Part shown: positions 7,969 through 15,507 of the stretch, one piece after another | Layout of the letters: each line of letters starts with the position of its first letter | Numbering within the stretch: position 1 is the first letter of the stretch | Assembly (NCBI GenBank): GCA_903910495.1 | Contig: CAIVZW010000036.1 | Location: 1-17,999, forward strand | Direction: 5' to 3' | DNA: 17,999 nucleotides | DNA from: an uncultured beta proteobacterium | GTDB taxonomy: Bacteria; Pseudomonadota; Gammaproteobacteria; Burkholderiales; Rhodocyclaceae | Notes under the pieces: model-generated | Seen by the model: only the letters and a program-made list of their open reading frames with translations | Databases searched by the model: none | Told to the model about the DNA's origin: nothing | Program-made: the position numbers and the translations under genes

Positions 7969-8583
7969 ATGAAAGCGCTGTTTTCGCTGCTGTTTGGCCT
8001 GTTTTTGTTGTGCAGTTCTGCATTTGCCCAGGAAGATTCGCCGGATGCCCTGATCAAGAAAGTGACCGATGACGTCCTGAACATCGTTCGTCAGGACAAG
8101 GACATTCAGAGCGGGAATACGAAGAAGGCGATCGATCTGGTCGAGGCCAAGGTATTGCCCAACTTCAATTTCCAGCGCATGACCGCGCTGGCGATGGGGC
8201 GTGACTGGAACAAGGCGTCCCCGGAACAGAAGAAACGTCTGTCCGATGAATTCCGGACACTGCTGGTCCGTACCTACTCCAATGCGCTGACCAGCTACCG
8301 GGATCAGACCATCCGTTACAAGCCGAGCAAAATGCAGAGCGGTGATACCGATGTGCTGGTCAAGACCGAGATCGTTCAGCCCGGCAGCAAGCCGGTTCAA
8401 CTCGATTATTCACTGGAAATGCAGAGCGATGGGTGGAAGGTCTACGACGTCATCGTCGCCGGAATCAGTCTGGTGACGAATTATCGCGACACCTTCAACC
8501 AGGAGGTTCGCAGCAACGGGGTCGACGGCCTCATCCAGATGCTCAGTACCAAGAACAAACAGATGGATCCCGGCAAGAAATGA
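7969..8583 (+). CDS. mlaC: MlaC, periplasmic phospholipid shuttle
   Basis: Soluble periplasmic carrier that ferries phospholipid between outer-membrane MlaA and inner-membrane MlaFEDB. From the ATG at 7969 the product is 204 residues, with a Sec signal peptide (about 1-21, cleavage likely after SAFA) and a Tol-Ttg2D/MlaC fold: PDALIKKVTDDVLNIV, the NFQRMTALAMGRDWNKASPEQK region, FRTLLVRTYSNAL and, late, GWKVYDVIVAGISLV and NYRDTFNQEV. An in-frame TTG at 7966 is an unlikely alternative; GAGAG a few bases upstream can act as ribosome binding site. The stop overlaps the mlaB ATG as ATGA (8580-8583), so the two are translationally coupled. Confidence 0.95.
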   Translation: MKALFSLLFGLFLLCSSAFAQEDSPDALIKKVTDDVLNIVRQDKDIQSGNTKKAIDLVEAKVLPNFNFQRMTALAMGRDWNKASPEQKKRLSDEFRTLLVRTYSNALTSYRDQTIRYKPSKMQSGDTDVLVKTEIVQPGSKPVQLDYSLEMQSDGWKVYDVIVAGISLVTNYRDTFNQEVRSNGVDGLIQMLSTKNKQMDPGKK

Positions 8584-8867
8584 TTGAACAGAACGCCAAG
8601 GGTCTGCGGGTGGCCGGTCCGATGCTGATTGCCAATGCCAGCGCCTTGCTTGAAGCAGGGCGAGGTTTTTTGAGTGCCGGGGCTCTCGAAGTTGAACTTG
8701 ACCTTTCTGCAGTCGAAGAAACCGATTCCTCGGCGTTGAGTGTCATTTTTGGCCTGTTGCGTAGCGCTCGCGAACGCGGCGTGACGATGCGCATTGCGCA
8801 TCCACCGGCAAGCATGGTCAGTCAGGCCGCGCTCTACGGCGTTTCCGAATCCCTTCCGCTCGCCTGA
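8580..8867 (+). CDS. mlaB: MlaB, STAS-domain regulatory subunit
   Basis: Small cytoplasmic STAS protein; in E. coli MlaB binds MlaF and is needed for complex stability and ATPase activity. The 95-residue product starts MIEQNAKGLRVAGPMLIANA and carries the STAS core VELDLSAVEETDSSALSVIFGLL (about 39-61), with the DSSAL segment at the usual regulatory Thr/Ser position. Its ATG overlaps the mlaC stop (ATGA). The frame stays open upstream to 8433, but that part is a shadow of mlaC and lacks a STAS counterpart. It ends 36 bp before the ATG of the next ABC gene. Confidence 0.88.
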   Translation: MIEQNAKGLRVAGPMLIANASALLEAGRGFLSAGALEVELDLSAVEETDSSALSVIFGLLRSARERGVTMRIAHPPASMVSQAALYGVSESLPLA

Positions 8868-8903
8868 CCGGCGGGCACATCTTTGCAGTCGAGTTCAGAT
8901 GCC

Positions 8904-9824
8904 ATGGGCGTCGCCGTATCCATTCAGAAAGTCGTAAAGAATTTCGTCAGCCTGCGGGCGCTCGACGGTATTTCCCTGGAAATTACCGAAGGCGAATTCT
9001 TTGGCCTGCTCGGGCCTAATGGTGCCGGCAAGACCACACTGATATCCTGTCTGGCCGGGCTGGTTCGCCCGGATGAGGGCCGGCTCAGCGTCATGGGTTT
9101 TGACGTGCTCGCCGATTACCGCGAGGCACGCCGTCGGCTTGGCGTTGTTCCGCAGGAACTCGTTTTTGACCCTTTTTTCTCGGTGCGCGAAACCCTGCGC
9201 ATCCAGTCCGGTTACTTTGGCATTCGTAACAACGACGACTGGATCGACGAGATTCTGCAGCACCTCGATCTTACGGCCAAGGCCGATACCAATATGCGCC
9301 GCTTGTCGGGTGGCATGAAACGGCGGGTCCTTGTCGCTCAGGCGCTGGTTCACAAGCCCCCGGTGATTGTGCTTGACGAGCCGACGGCCGGCGTCGACGT
9401 CGAATTGCGTCAGGGGCTGTGGCAGTTTGTCCAGCGGCTCAACCGCGAAGGGCACACGGTCATTCTGACCACGCATTATCTTGAGGAGGCCGAGGCGCTA
9501 TGCGGGCGGATCGCCATGCTCAAGCAGGGGCGTGTCGTGGCGCTGGATACCACCAGCAACCTGCTGGCGCGCTTTACGCGGCACACCCTGAATCTGCGCC
9601 TGGCCGATGATGGCTGCCTGCCGGAGGCTTTGCGCGCACGCGCCACGAAGCACGGCGACGGCTGGGTTTTCCGCCTCAACGGATTTTTCGAGATCGAGCC
9701 GCTGTTGGCGGATATTCGCCAGTCGGGCTGCGTGATCGACGACCTGCGGCTGACACAGACCGACCTTGAGGATGTCTTTGTCAGCGTGATGCAGGGTGCG
9801 AAGCCAGGCGAGGTGAGCCGATGA
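8904..9824 (+). CDS. ABC-2 exporter ATP-binding protein, YadG-like
   Basis: ATPase subunit of an ABC-2 type exporter of the YadG/CcmA-like family. Visible motifs in order are Walker A GPNGAGKTT, Q-loop VPQELVFDPFFSVRETL, signature LSGGMKRRVLVAQAL, Walker B VIVLDEPTAGVD and the H-loop TTHYLEEAE; a variable C-terminal domain follows (last 80 or so residues). From the ATG at 8904 it is 306 residues; the frame also offers a TTG at 8883, and neither has a strong ribosome binding site. The stop overlaps the next ATG as ATGA (9821-9824), so the pair forms one transporter. The substrate of YadGH-type exporters is not established. Placement between mlaB and ibaG suggests an envelope role, which is inference. 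Confidence 0.88.
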   Translation: MGVAVSIQKVVKNFVSLRALDGISLEITEGEFFGLLGPNGAGKTTLISCLAGLVRPDEGRLSVMGFDVLADYREARRRLGVVPQELVFDPFFSVRETLRIQSGYFGIRNNDDWIDEILQHLDLTAKADTNMRRLSGGMKRRVLVAQALVHKPPVIVLDEPTAGVDVELRQGLWQFVQRLNREGHTVILTTHYLEEAEALCGRIAMLKQGRVVALDTTSNLLARFTRHTLNLRLADDGCLPEALRARATKHGDGWVFRLNGFFEIEPLLADIRQSGCVIDDLRLTQTDLEDVFVSVMQGAKPGEVSR

Positions 9825-10573
9825 CCGGCTTCCGGACACTGCTCTACAAGGAAGTGCTGCGTTTCTGGAAAGTGGGCTTCCAGACGGTTGCCGCGCCGGT
9901 ACTGACCGCACTGCTTTACCTGCTGATCTTCTCGCACGTGCTGGATGCGCAGGTGCAGGTCAACGGCGTGCGCTACGCCGCCTTCCTGATCCCCGGGCTG
10001 GTGATGATGTCGGTGCTGCAAAATGCCTTTGCCAACAGTTCGTCCAGCCTGATCCAGTCGAAGGTGACCGGTAGTGTCGTGTTCGTCCTTCTGCCGCCGA
10101 TCTCCTATGTCGAGTTCTACCTCGCCTATATGGTGGCGGCCATGTTGCGTGGGCTGATGGTCGGCGTCGGCGTGCTGGCGGTGACCGGCTGGTTCGCACC
10201 GCTGAATTTTGTGGCGCCGGTCTGGATTTTCGCCTTTGCCATGATCGGCGGCGGCATCATGGGCTCGCTCGGGATGATCGCCGGCATCTGGGCCGACAAG
10301 TTCGACCAACTGGCCGGTTTCCAGAATTTCCTGATCATGCCGCTGACCATGCTTTCCGGCGTGTTCTACTCGATCCACTCGCTGCCCCTGTTCTGGCAGC
10401 AGGTGTCGCATTTCAATCCGGTGTTTTACATGATCGACGGCTTTCGTTTCGGCTTCTTCGGCGTTTCCGACGTGACGCCGGGAACAAGTCTGGCTGTCGT
10501 TGCCGTGAGTTTTCTCGTCGTCGCACTGACCACACTCACTATGCTGCGCAGTGGCTATAAGCTGAGGTATTGA
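9821..10573 (+). CDS. ABC-2 exporter permease, YadH-like
   Basis: Membrane subunit of the ABC-2 exporter, paired with the ATPase just upstream. The 250-residue product begins MTGFRTLLYKEVLRFWKVG, then has about six hydrophobic segments: around 20-40 (TVAAPVLTALLYLLIF), 55-75, 100-130, 135-165, 170-195 and 225-245. The ABC-2 signature is seen in FQNFLIMPLTMLSGVFYSIHSLP and QQVSHFNPVFYMIDGFRFGFFG, as in YadH and related drug or polysaccharide exporter permeases. Length matches YadH (256). Translationally coupled to the ATPase gene (ATGA). It ends 3 bp before ibaG, so it belongs to the same transcript as the murA region. Confidence 0.88.
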   Translation: MTGFRTLLYKEVLRFWKVGFQTVAAPVLTALLYLLIFSHVLDAQVQVNGVRYAAFLIPGLVMMSVLQNAFANSSSSLIQSKVTGSVVFVLLPPISYVEFYLAYMVAAMLRGLMVGVGVLAVTGWFAPLNFVAPVWIFAFAMIGGGIMGSLGMIAGIWADKFDQLAGFQNFLIMPLTMLSGVFYSIHSLPLFWQQVSHFNPVFYMIDGFRFGFFGVSDVTPGTSLAVVAVSFLVVALTTLTMLRSGYKLRY

Positions 10574-10576
10574 ACC

Positions 10577-10822
10577 ATGATGGAAACCGAACAGATCAAG
10601 AAGATCATCGCCGCCGGCTTGTCCTGCGAAGGGCTGCATGTGGAGGGCGACGGCGAGCACTTTGAAGCGATACTCGTCAGCTCCGGATTCGTCGGGAAAA
10701 GCCGTGTCCAGCGGCAGCAGATGGTCAATGCCCTGCTACGGCCGTATTTCGACAGCGGCGAACTGCACGCCCTGTCGATGAAAACGCTGACCCCCGAAGA
10801 GCGGAGCGCACTCTGTGGATAA
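10577..10822 (+). CDS. ibaG: BolA-family protein IbaG
   Basis: Small BolA-family protein, a class that works with monothiol glutaredoxins in iron-sulfur handling and, for E. coli IbaG, in acid tolerance and envelope-related phenotypes. The 81-residue product shows the BolA fold: [19 protein letters not shown], then [20 protein letters not shown] and [12 protein letters not shown], the C-terminal motif typical of IbaG/YrbA. There are two consecutive possible ATGs (10577 and 10580). The 3' end overlaps the murA GTG start by 8 bp (10815-10822). The ibaG-murA pairing is conserved in E. coli, where it also follows mla genes, which supports IbaG rather than BolA proper. Confidence 0.9.
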   Translation: MMETEQIKKIIAAGLSCEGLHVEGDGEHFEAILVSSGFVGKSRVQRQQMVNALLRPYFDSGELHALSMKTLTPEERSALCG

Positions 10823-12068
10823 GTTGCTGATTCAGGGCGGCACGCCGCTGTCCGGCGAGGTCGCCATTTCCGGTGCCAAGAATGCGGCACTGCCGATTCT
10901 CTGTGCCTGCCTGCTGACCGCCGAACCCCTGCAGCTCAAGAATGTACCGCACCTCAACGACATTTCGACCATGCTGCGCCTGATCGGGCAGATGGGCGTC
11001 GAGGTGACCATGGACGGCAACGATGGCCTGATCCTCAACAGCCTGGGCCTGAACAATCCGCTTGCCCCCTACGACATGGTCAAGACCATGCGCGCATCGA
11101 TCCTCGTGCTCGGCCCGCTACTGACACGCTGCGGCGAGGCCAGGGTTTCACTGCCCGGCGGCTGCGCCATCGGCGCACGGCCGGTCGATCAGCACATCAA
11201 GGGATTGCAGGCGATGGGTGCCGAAATCCACGTCGAGCAGGGCTACATCCATGCTACGGCGAGGCGCCTGAAGGGCGCGCGTATCGTTACCGACATGGTG
11301 ACCGTGACCGGCACCGAAAACCTGATGATGGCCGCCGTGCTGGCTGACGGTGAAACCATCATCGAAAATGCGGCACGCGAGCCGGAAGTCGTTGATCTGG
11401 CCAATTGCCTGATCGCCATGGGCGCCCGGATTTCCGGTGCCGGAAGCGACCGCATCAGCATCCTTGGCGTCGATCGCCTGCACGGTGCGACGCACTCGAT
11501 CATGCCCGATCGCATCGAGACGGGAACCTATCTCTGCGCTGCCGCGGTCAGCGCTGGCAGCGTCCGGCTAACCCATACTTCAGCCGCCTATCTTGATTCG
11601 GTGGTCGACAAACTGCGCGAAGCCGGCTGCGCAGTGTCGGCCGAGCATGATGTGATTTCCCTCAAGGCCCCGCAGCGACTGAAGGCGGTGAGCGTGCGCA
11701 CCGAACCCTATCCGGCTTTTCCGACCGACATGCAGGCGCAGTTCATGGCCATCAACTGCGTGGCCGAAGGTTCGGCGGTGATTCGCGAAACGATTTTCGA
11801 AAACCGCTTCATGCACGCCGTAGAGCTGATCCGGCTCGGGGCCGACATCAGGATCGATGCCAATACCGCGCTGGTGACCGGCGTGCCGCGTCTCGACGGG
11901 GCCACGGTGATGGCGACCGACCTGCGTGCTTCGGCCAGCCTGGTCATCGCCGGACTGGTCGCGCAGGGCGAAACCCTGATCGAACGCATCTACCACCTTG
12001 ACCGCGGTTACGAGCGGATCGAAGAAAAACTGTCGAAGCTGGGCGCCATCGTCAGGCGGGTGCGCTAG
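10815..12068 (+). CDS. murA: UDP-N-acetylglucosamine 1-carboxyvinyltransferase MurA
   Basis: Transfers enolpyruvate from phosphoenolpyruvate to UDP-GlcNAc, the first committed step of peptidoglycan synthesis, in the cytoplasm. The 417-residue product has the standard length. Visible residues are Lys22-Asn23 in SGAKNAALP, Arg93 in KTMRASI and the catalytic Cys117 in [15 protein letters not shown]; the fosfomycin-sensitive cysteine is therefore present, not the Asp variant. The later [10 protein letters not shown] segment holds the conserved Asp of the active site, and the C-terminus has [16 protein letters not shown]. The start is GTG, overlapping ibaG by 8 bp. It ends about 210 bp before hisG, with an inverted repeat between. 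Confidence 0.97.
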   Translation: MDKLLIQGGTPLSGEVAISGAKNAALPILCACLLTAEPLQLKNVPHLNDISTMLRLIGQMGVEVTMDGNDGLILNSLGLNNPLAPYDMVKTMRASILVLGPLLTRCGEARVSLPGGCAIGARPVDQHIKGLQAMGAEIHVEQGYIHATARRLKGARIVTDMVTVTGTENLMMAAVLADGETIIENAAREPEVVDLANCLIAMGARISGAGSDRISILGVDRLHGATHSIMPDRIETGTYLCAAAVSAGSVRLTHTSAAYLDSVVDKLREAGCAVSAEHDVISLKAPQRLKAVSVRTEPYPAFPTDMQAQFMAINCVAEGSAVIRETIFENRFMHAVELIRLGADIRIDANTALVTGVPRLDGATVMATDLRASASLVIAGLVAQGETLIERIYHLDRGYERIEEKLSKLGAIVRRVR

Positions 12069-12084
12069 TTACGACACAGAACAC

Positions 12085-12190
12085 CCACCGCAGAGACGCA
12101 GAGACACAGAGAAATCGCAGAGAAGGGCAAAAAATCTAAAACAACGGGGTTTCTCTGCGTAATCTCCGCGCCTCTACGTCTCTGCGGTGG
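12085..12190. repeat. Long imperfect inverted repeat (dispersed palindromic element) between murA and hisG
   Basis: Two 41-base arms, 12085-12125 and 12150-12190, are inverted copies matching at 33 of 41 positions and beginning with CCACCGCAGAGACG; a 24-base A-rich spacer separates them. Several mismatches would be G-U pairs in RNA, so a transcript could fold into a long hairpin. The left arm itself consists of tandem 8-base units (CAGAGACG, CAGAGACA, CAGAGAAA). Similar CCRCMGAGRCRCAGAG-type elements are dispersed in many proteobacterial intergenic regions; calling this one a member is recall-based. It contains no gene and may end or weaken murA transcription before hisG. Confidence 0.8.
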
Positions 12191-12245
12191 ATTTTAGTTG
12201 GACTCGATCGCTCGGTAGCTTGGCCGACGAGGCATGGCATTGCGG

Positions 12246-12251
12246 TAGAAT
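12246..12251 (+). promoter_or_regulatory. Candidate -10 for hisG
   Basis: TAGAAT lies 28 bp upstream of the hisG GTG and just beyond the inverted repeat, a sensible place for a fresh promoter. The nearest -35-like sequence, TTGGCC at 12220-12225, is 20 bp away, which is longer than ideal. Weak evidence only. Confidence 0.33.
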
Positions 12252-12278
12252 CAGTCTTTTCCAGAACAGGAACGCGCC

Positions 12279-12923
12279 GTGGACGGCATAACCATCGCCC
12301 TTTCGAAGGGCCGCATTTTTGATGAAACCTTGCCGCTGCTGGCGGCGGCCGGTATCGAGCCGCTGGAAAACCCGGAAACATCGCGCAAGCTGATCATCCC
12401 GACCACGCGTGACGACGTGCGCCTGGTCATCGTCCGCGCCACCGACGCGCCGACCTACGTGCAGTATGGCGCGGCCGACATCGGCGTGGCCGGCAAGGAC
12501 GTGCTGCTCGAGCATGGCGGCGACGGCCTGTACCAGCCGCTCGACCTGAAGATCGCCAAGTGCCGGATGATGGTGGCGATTCCCGCCGGTTTCGACTACG
12601 CGAATGCCGTACGTCAGGGCGCACGCCTCAAGGTGGCAACCAAGTACATCAACATCGCCCGCGAGCACTTTGCGGCCAAGGGCGTGCATGTCGACCTGAT
12701 CAAGCTCTACGGTTCGATGGAACTCGCCCCGCTAGCCGGTCTGGCCGATGCCATTGTCGACCTCGTGTCGACCGGCAGCACGTTGAAGGCCAACAATCTG
12801 GTCGCGGTCGAGCACATCCTCGACATTTCCTCGCGCCTGATCGTCAATCAGGCTGCCCTCAAGCTCAAGCGCGAGAAGATCGTCCCCATTCTGGATGCCT
12901 TTGCGAGCGTTGTCGGGCCGTGA
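12279..12923 (+). CDS. hisG: ATP phosphoribosyltransferase HisG, short form
   Basis: Catalyses the first step of histidine biosynthesis, joining ATP and PRPP. The 214-residue product starts [21 protein letters not shown] and has [15 protein letters not shown] and the PRPP-binding loop [18 protein letters not shown] (about 161-178). It ends soon after the catalytic domain, so it is the short HisG that lacks the C-terminal regulatory domain and, by family knowledge, needs a HisZ partner; hisZ is not in this window. GTG start with AGGA at 12268-12271. The stop TGA (12921-12923) overlaps the hisD GTG (12920-12922), so the pair is coupled. Confidence 0.95.
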   Translation: MDGITIALSKGRIFDETLPLLAAAGIEPLENPETSRKLIIPTTRDDVRLVIVRATDAPTYVQYGAADIGVAGKDVLLEHGGDGLYQPLDLKIAKCRMMVAIPAGFDYANAVRQGARLKVATKYINIAREHFAAKGVHVDLIKLYGSMELAPLAGLADAIVDLVSTGSTLKANNLVAVEHILDISSRLIVNQAALKLKREKIVPILDAFASVVGP

Positions 12924-14220
12924 TTGCGATCAAGCGCTTTTCCAGCAGCGATGCCGATTTCAAGCCGCGGCTTGATGCGCTGCTGGCTTTCGAAAGCGCC
13001 CAGGACGAATCGGTCGAGCGCACTGTCGTCGCCATTCTGGCCGACGTCAAGGCGCGTGGCAATGCCGCTGTCGTCGAGTACACCAAGCGTTTCGATCACC
13101 TTGACGTGCAATCGATGGCCGAGTTGGAACTCGGGCGGGATGAATTGCAGAAGGCGCTGGCCGGCCTGCCCGAAGTTCAGCGTGCGGCGCTCGAAGCAGC
13201 GGCTGGCCGGGTGCGCAGTTTTCATCAGCGCCAGCCCTTGCAGAGCTGGCAGTATGAGGATGCGGACGGTTCGCTGCTGGGCCAGAAGGTGACTCCGCTC
13301 GACCGTGTCGGTCTCTACGTGCCGGGCGGCAAGGCGTCGGATCCATCATCGGTGCTGATGAACGCGATCCCGGCCAAGGTGGCCGGAGTCGGGGAACTGA
13401 TCATGGTCGTGCCTACGCCCGGTGGCGAGCGCAATCGCTGGTACTGGCGGCGGCCGCGCTGGCCGGTGTCGACCGTGTGTTCTGCATCGGCGGCGCACAG
13501 GCGGTGGGCGCGCTGGCCTACGGAACGCAGAGCGTGCCGCAGGTAGACAAGATCGTCGGCCCCGGCAATGCCTACGTGGCGGCGGCCAAACGCCGTGTTT
13601 TCGGCGTCGTCGGCATCGACATGATCGCCGGGCCGTCGGAAATTCTCGTCATCTGCGACGGCAAGACCGATCCCGACTGGGTGGCGATGGATCTCTTCTC
13701 GCAGGCCGAACATGATCAACTGGCCCAGTCGATCCTGCTTTGCCCCGACGCCGCCTACATCGAGCAGGTCGCAGCTTCTATCGAGAAGTTGCTGCCGACC
13801 ATGCCGCGCCAGGAAATAATCCGCACGGCGCTGGAGAATCGTGGTGCGCTGATCGAGGTGCGTGATCTCGATGAAGCCTGCACCATCGCCAATCGCATTG
13901 CCCCGGAGCATCTTGAACTGTCGCTGGCCGATGCCGAGGACTGGCTGGCGAAGATTCACCATGCCGGCGCCATCTTCATCGGCCCGTATACCTCCGAAGC
14001 GCTTGGCGACTACTGCGCCGGACCGAACCACGTGCTGCCGACATCGGGCAGCGCGCGCTTTTCTTCGCCGCTCGGGGTCTATGACTTCCAGAAGCGGAGC
14101 AGCCTGATCCGCGTTTCGCCGGCGGCAGCTAAGACGCTGGGGCGCATTGCCTCGACGCTGGCGCAGGGCGAAGGCTTGCCGGCGCATGCGAAGTCTGCCG
14201 ACTATCGTGTCGAAAGCTGA
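12920..14220 (+). CDS. hisD: Histidinol dehydrogenase HisD, interrupted by a single-base frameshift
   Basis: Oxidises L-histidinol to histidine in the last steps of the pathway; zinc- and NAD-dependent. The gene lies in two frames. The first runs from GTG 12920 through [16 protein letters not shown] and [19 protein letters not shown]. At about 13433-13437 one base appears to be missing, and the family sequence resumes in the next frame with [31 protein letters not shown]. The second part holds [10 protein letters not shown], the zinc-site SQAEHD, catalytic [21 protein letters not shown] and the terminal LPAHAKS histidine. Joined, it would be about 433 residues, the normal HisD length, with no other damage. 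Strong conservation on both sides suggests either a sequencing/assembly error or a very recent mutation. As written, translation continues in the wrong frame to a stop at 13544-13546, yielding an inactive fragment. Confidence 0.88.
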
Positions 14221-14301
14221 CTGGCTGACTCAATTTGGCGTTGCCTGTTCAGGGTAGCGTTCTGTTCTCCTGCTGTTTTCAGTCATGAAAATTCGTGGAC
14301 G

Positions 14302-14322
14302 GTGTCTGACACAGTTCTAGAA
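14302..14322. promoter_or_regulatory. Paired palindromes upstream of tctC, possible operator
   Basis: GTGTC-T-GACAC (14302-14312) is followed two bases later by the 8-base palindrome TTCTAGAA (14315-14322). Both lie just upstream of the candidate -10 at 14347, where a transcription factor could act. Alternatively, the first motif resembles short palindromes linked to REP-type elements. Function is not shown by sequence. Confidence 0.3.
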
Positions 14323-14343
14323 GACTTCAGCAGGCAATTCAAA

Positions 14344-14352
14344 TGTGATAAT
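14344..14352 (+). promoter_or_regulatory. Candidate extended -10 of the tct operon
   Basis: TGTGATAAT fits TG-n-GATAAT, five of six matches to the -10 consensus plus the upstream TG. It lies 106 bp before the tctC ATG, leaving a longish leader. The absence of a good -35 is tolerable for an extended -10. A second AT-rich run (TAATAATT, from 14362) could serve instead. Confidence 0.35.
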
Positions 14353-14457
14353 TGGCAAAGGTAATAATTACATTGACTGGGGTGCACAGGGCGAGGATAC
14401 TGCCCCGGGTGGATTGCATCTTTCTGTTCCAGTTTTTTACTCTTCCGGAGGTGGATC

Positions 14458-15435
14458 ATGACTCTCAGAATTCTGCGTGTTCTTCTGTGTTCTCTCGCCC
14501 TTGTCGGGGCATCACAGGTCTTTGCCCAGGACTATCCCTCAAAGGTAATTACCATTATTGTTCCGTTCGCTGCCGGCGGTCCGTCGGATACCATTGCCCG
14601 CCTGACGGCTCAATCCATGAGTGCCACGCTCAAGACGCAACTGATTGTCGAGAATGTCGGCGGTGCCGGCGGCACCATAGGCGCGGCGCGTCTGACGCAG
14701 GCCAAGCCGGACGGCTACACGGTCTTTGTACACCATATTGGTCACTCCACCGCGCCGGCGCTTTATCGCAAGCTGACCTACGATCCGATTGGCGACTTCG
14801 AGCCGGTCGGCCTGATCAATGACGGTGCAATGGCTGTGGTGGCGCGCAAGGATTTCCCGGCCAAGAATCTCAAGGAATTTGTCGACTACGTCAAGGCCAA
14901 CAAGGACAAGATCAATCTGGCCAATGCCGGCGTCGGTTCTGCCTCGCACCTGTGCGGCATGCTTTTCCAGACGGCACTGAACACGGATTTCACCACGGTG
15001 CCCTATAAAGGTACGGGGCCGGCGATGAATGACCTGCTTGGCGGACAGGTCGATTTCATGTGTGATCAGACGACGAACAATGCCAGCCAGATCAAGGCCG
15101 GGAAAATCAATGCCTACGCCGTAACCACGGCAAAACGGATTTCCGCACTGCCCGATATACCGACGATGAGCGAAGCCGGGATGCCGAATTTCACGGTGTC
15201 CGTGTGGCATGCCCTGTATGCCCCGAAGGGAACGCCCAAGCCAATCATCGACAAGCTCGCGAAGGCTCTTCAGGAAGCCTTGAAAGATGCAACTCTGAAG
15301 CAGCGTTTTGCCGATCTGGGTTCCGAACCGGTCAGCCAGGATCGCGCCACGCCGGAAGCCCTGCGTGCGCATCTCAAGTCCGAAATCGACAAATGGGGAC
15401 CGATCATCAAGAAAGCGGGCGTCTTTGCCGACTGA
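14458..15435 (+). CDS. tctC: TctC/Bug-family periplasmic solute-binding protein
   Basis: Periplasmic binding protein of a tripartite tricarboxylate transporter (TTT), of the large Bug family in beta-proteobacteria. The 325-residue product has a Sec signal peptide (about 1-23, cleavage after VFA) and then YPSKVITIIVPFAAGGPSDT, the family's ligand-pocket loop. Other landmarks are VENVGGAGGTIGA, KPDGYTVF, the PYKGTGPAMNDLLGGQVDF core and LPDIPTMSEAGMP. Length is standard. The ATG is preceded by GGAGGT (14447-14452). Ligands across Bug proteins range from citrate to amino acids, nicotinate and aromatic acids and cannot be told from sequence here. It leads a tctC-tctB-tctA operon; a hairpin follows its stop. 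Confidence 0.93.
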   Translation: MTLRILRVLLCSLALVGASQVFAQDYPSKVITIIVPFAAGGPSDTIARLTAQSMSATLKTQLIVENVGGAGGTIGAARLTQAKPDGYTVFVHHIGHSTAPALYRKLTYDPIGDFEPVGLINDGAMAVVARKDFPAKNLKEFVDYVKANKDKINLANAGVGSASHLCGMLFQTALNTDFTTVPYKGTGPAMNDLLGGQVDFMCDQTTNNASQIKAGKINAYAVTTAKRISALPDIPTMSEAGMPNFTVSVWHALYAPKGTPKPIIDKLAKALQEALKDATLKQRFADLGSEPVSQDRATPEALRAHLKSEIDKWGPIIKKAGVFAD

Positions 15436-15455
15436 CCTGTTTCTGTAGTGTTCAT

Positions 15456-15476
15456 CGGTCTCCCGACGGGAGACCG
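15456..15476 (+). terminator. Hairpin after tctC (attenuator or mRNA-stabilising stem)
   Basis: CGGTCTCCC (15456-15464) and GGGAGACCG (15468-15476) form a perfect 9-bp stem with a GAC loop, 20 bp after the tctC stop. The following bases, TTTCATTTCG, give only a weak U tract. Such stems after a binding-protein gene commonly let the first gene be expressed above the membrane subunits, by partial termination or 3' protection. It also means the tctB frame upstream of 15508 is probably untranslated. Confidence 0.68.
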
Positions 15477-15495
15477 TTTCATTTCGAGTCGGTTC

Positions 15496-15502
15496 AAGGA
15501 GG
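15496..15502 (+). promoter_or_regulatory. Shine-Dalgarno that fixes the tctB start at TTG 15508
   Basis: AAGGAGG, a near-perfect match to the anti-Shine-Dalgarno, stands five bases before the in-frame TTG at 15508-15510. The upstream ATG at 15448 lies before the hairpin and has no comparable site. Confidence 0.8.
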
Positions 15503-15507
15503 ACGAT

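Larger units (their letters stand above)
14221..14457 (+). other. Non-coding gap between hisD and tctC, with small palindromes and promoter-like sequence
   Basis: No convincing gene lies in these 237 bases. Two small palindromes sit close together: GTGTCTGACAC (14302-14312) and TTCTAGAA (14315-14322). About 20 bp further on is TGTGATAAT (14344-14352), an extended -10-like sequence that could drive the tct operon, though no clear -35 precedes it. No U-tailed terminator hairpin was seen after hisD. The Shine-Dalgarno of tctC closes the region. Confidence 0.55.

Noticed and set aside
7146..8084. A 312-codon minus-strand open frame opposite mlaA.
   Set aside because: It is a shadow of mlaA and mlaC; codon pattern and conservation lie on the plus strand.
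9476..10660. A 394-codon minus-strand open frame opposite the ABC permease.
   Set aside because: It is rich in His, Gln, Arg and Asp as expected for an antisense shadow of a hydrophobic membrane protein and has no recognisable domain.
12085..12125. Tandem CAGAGAnn units as a possible CRISPR or iteron array.
   Set aside because: The units are only 8 bases, have no spacers and occur in an inverted-repeat context, with no cas or rep gene nearby.
12560..13546. A 328-codon open frame overlapping hisG and hisD.
   Set aside because: Its first third is an out-of-frame shadow of hisG, and its last third is out of frame after the hisD frameshift. Only 12920-13435 is genuine coding sequence, and it belongs to hisD.
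14352..14822. A 156-codon open frame upstream of and overlapping tctC.
   Set aside because: It is out of frame with a clear signal peptide and Bug-family protein, has no family resemblance and no good ribosome binding site.
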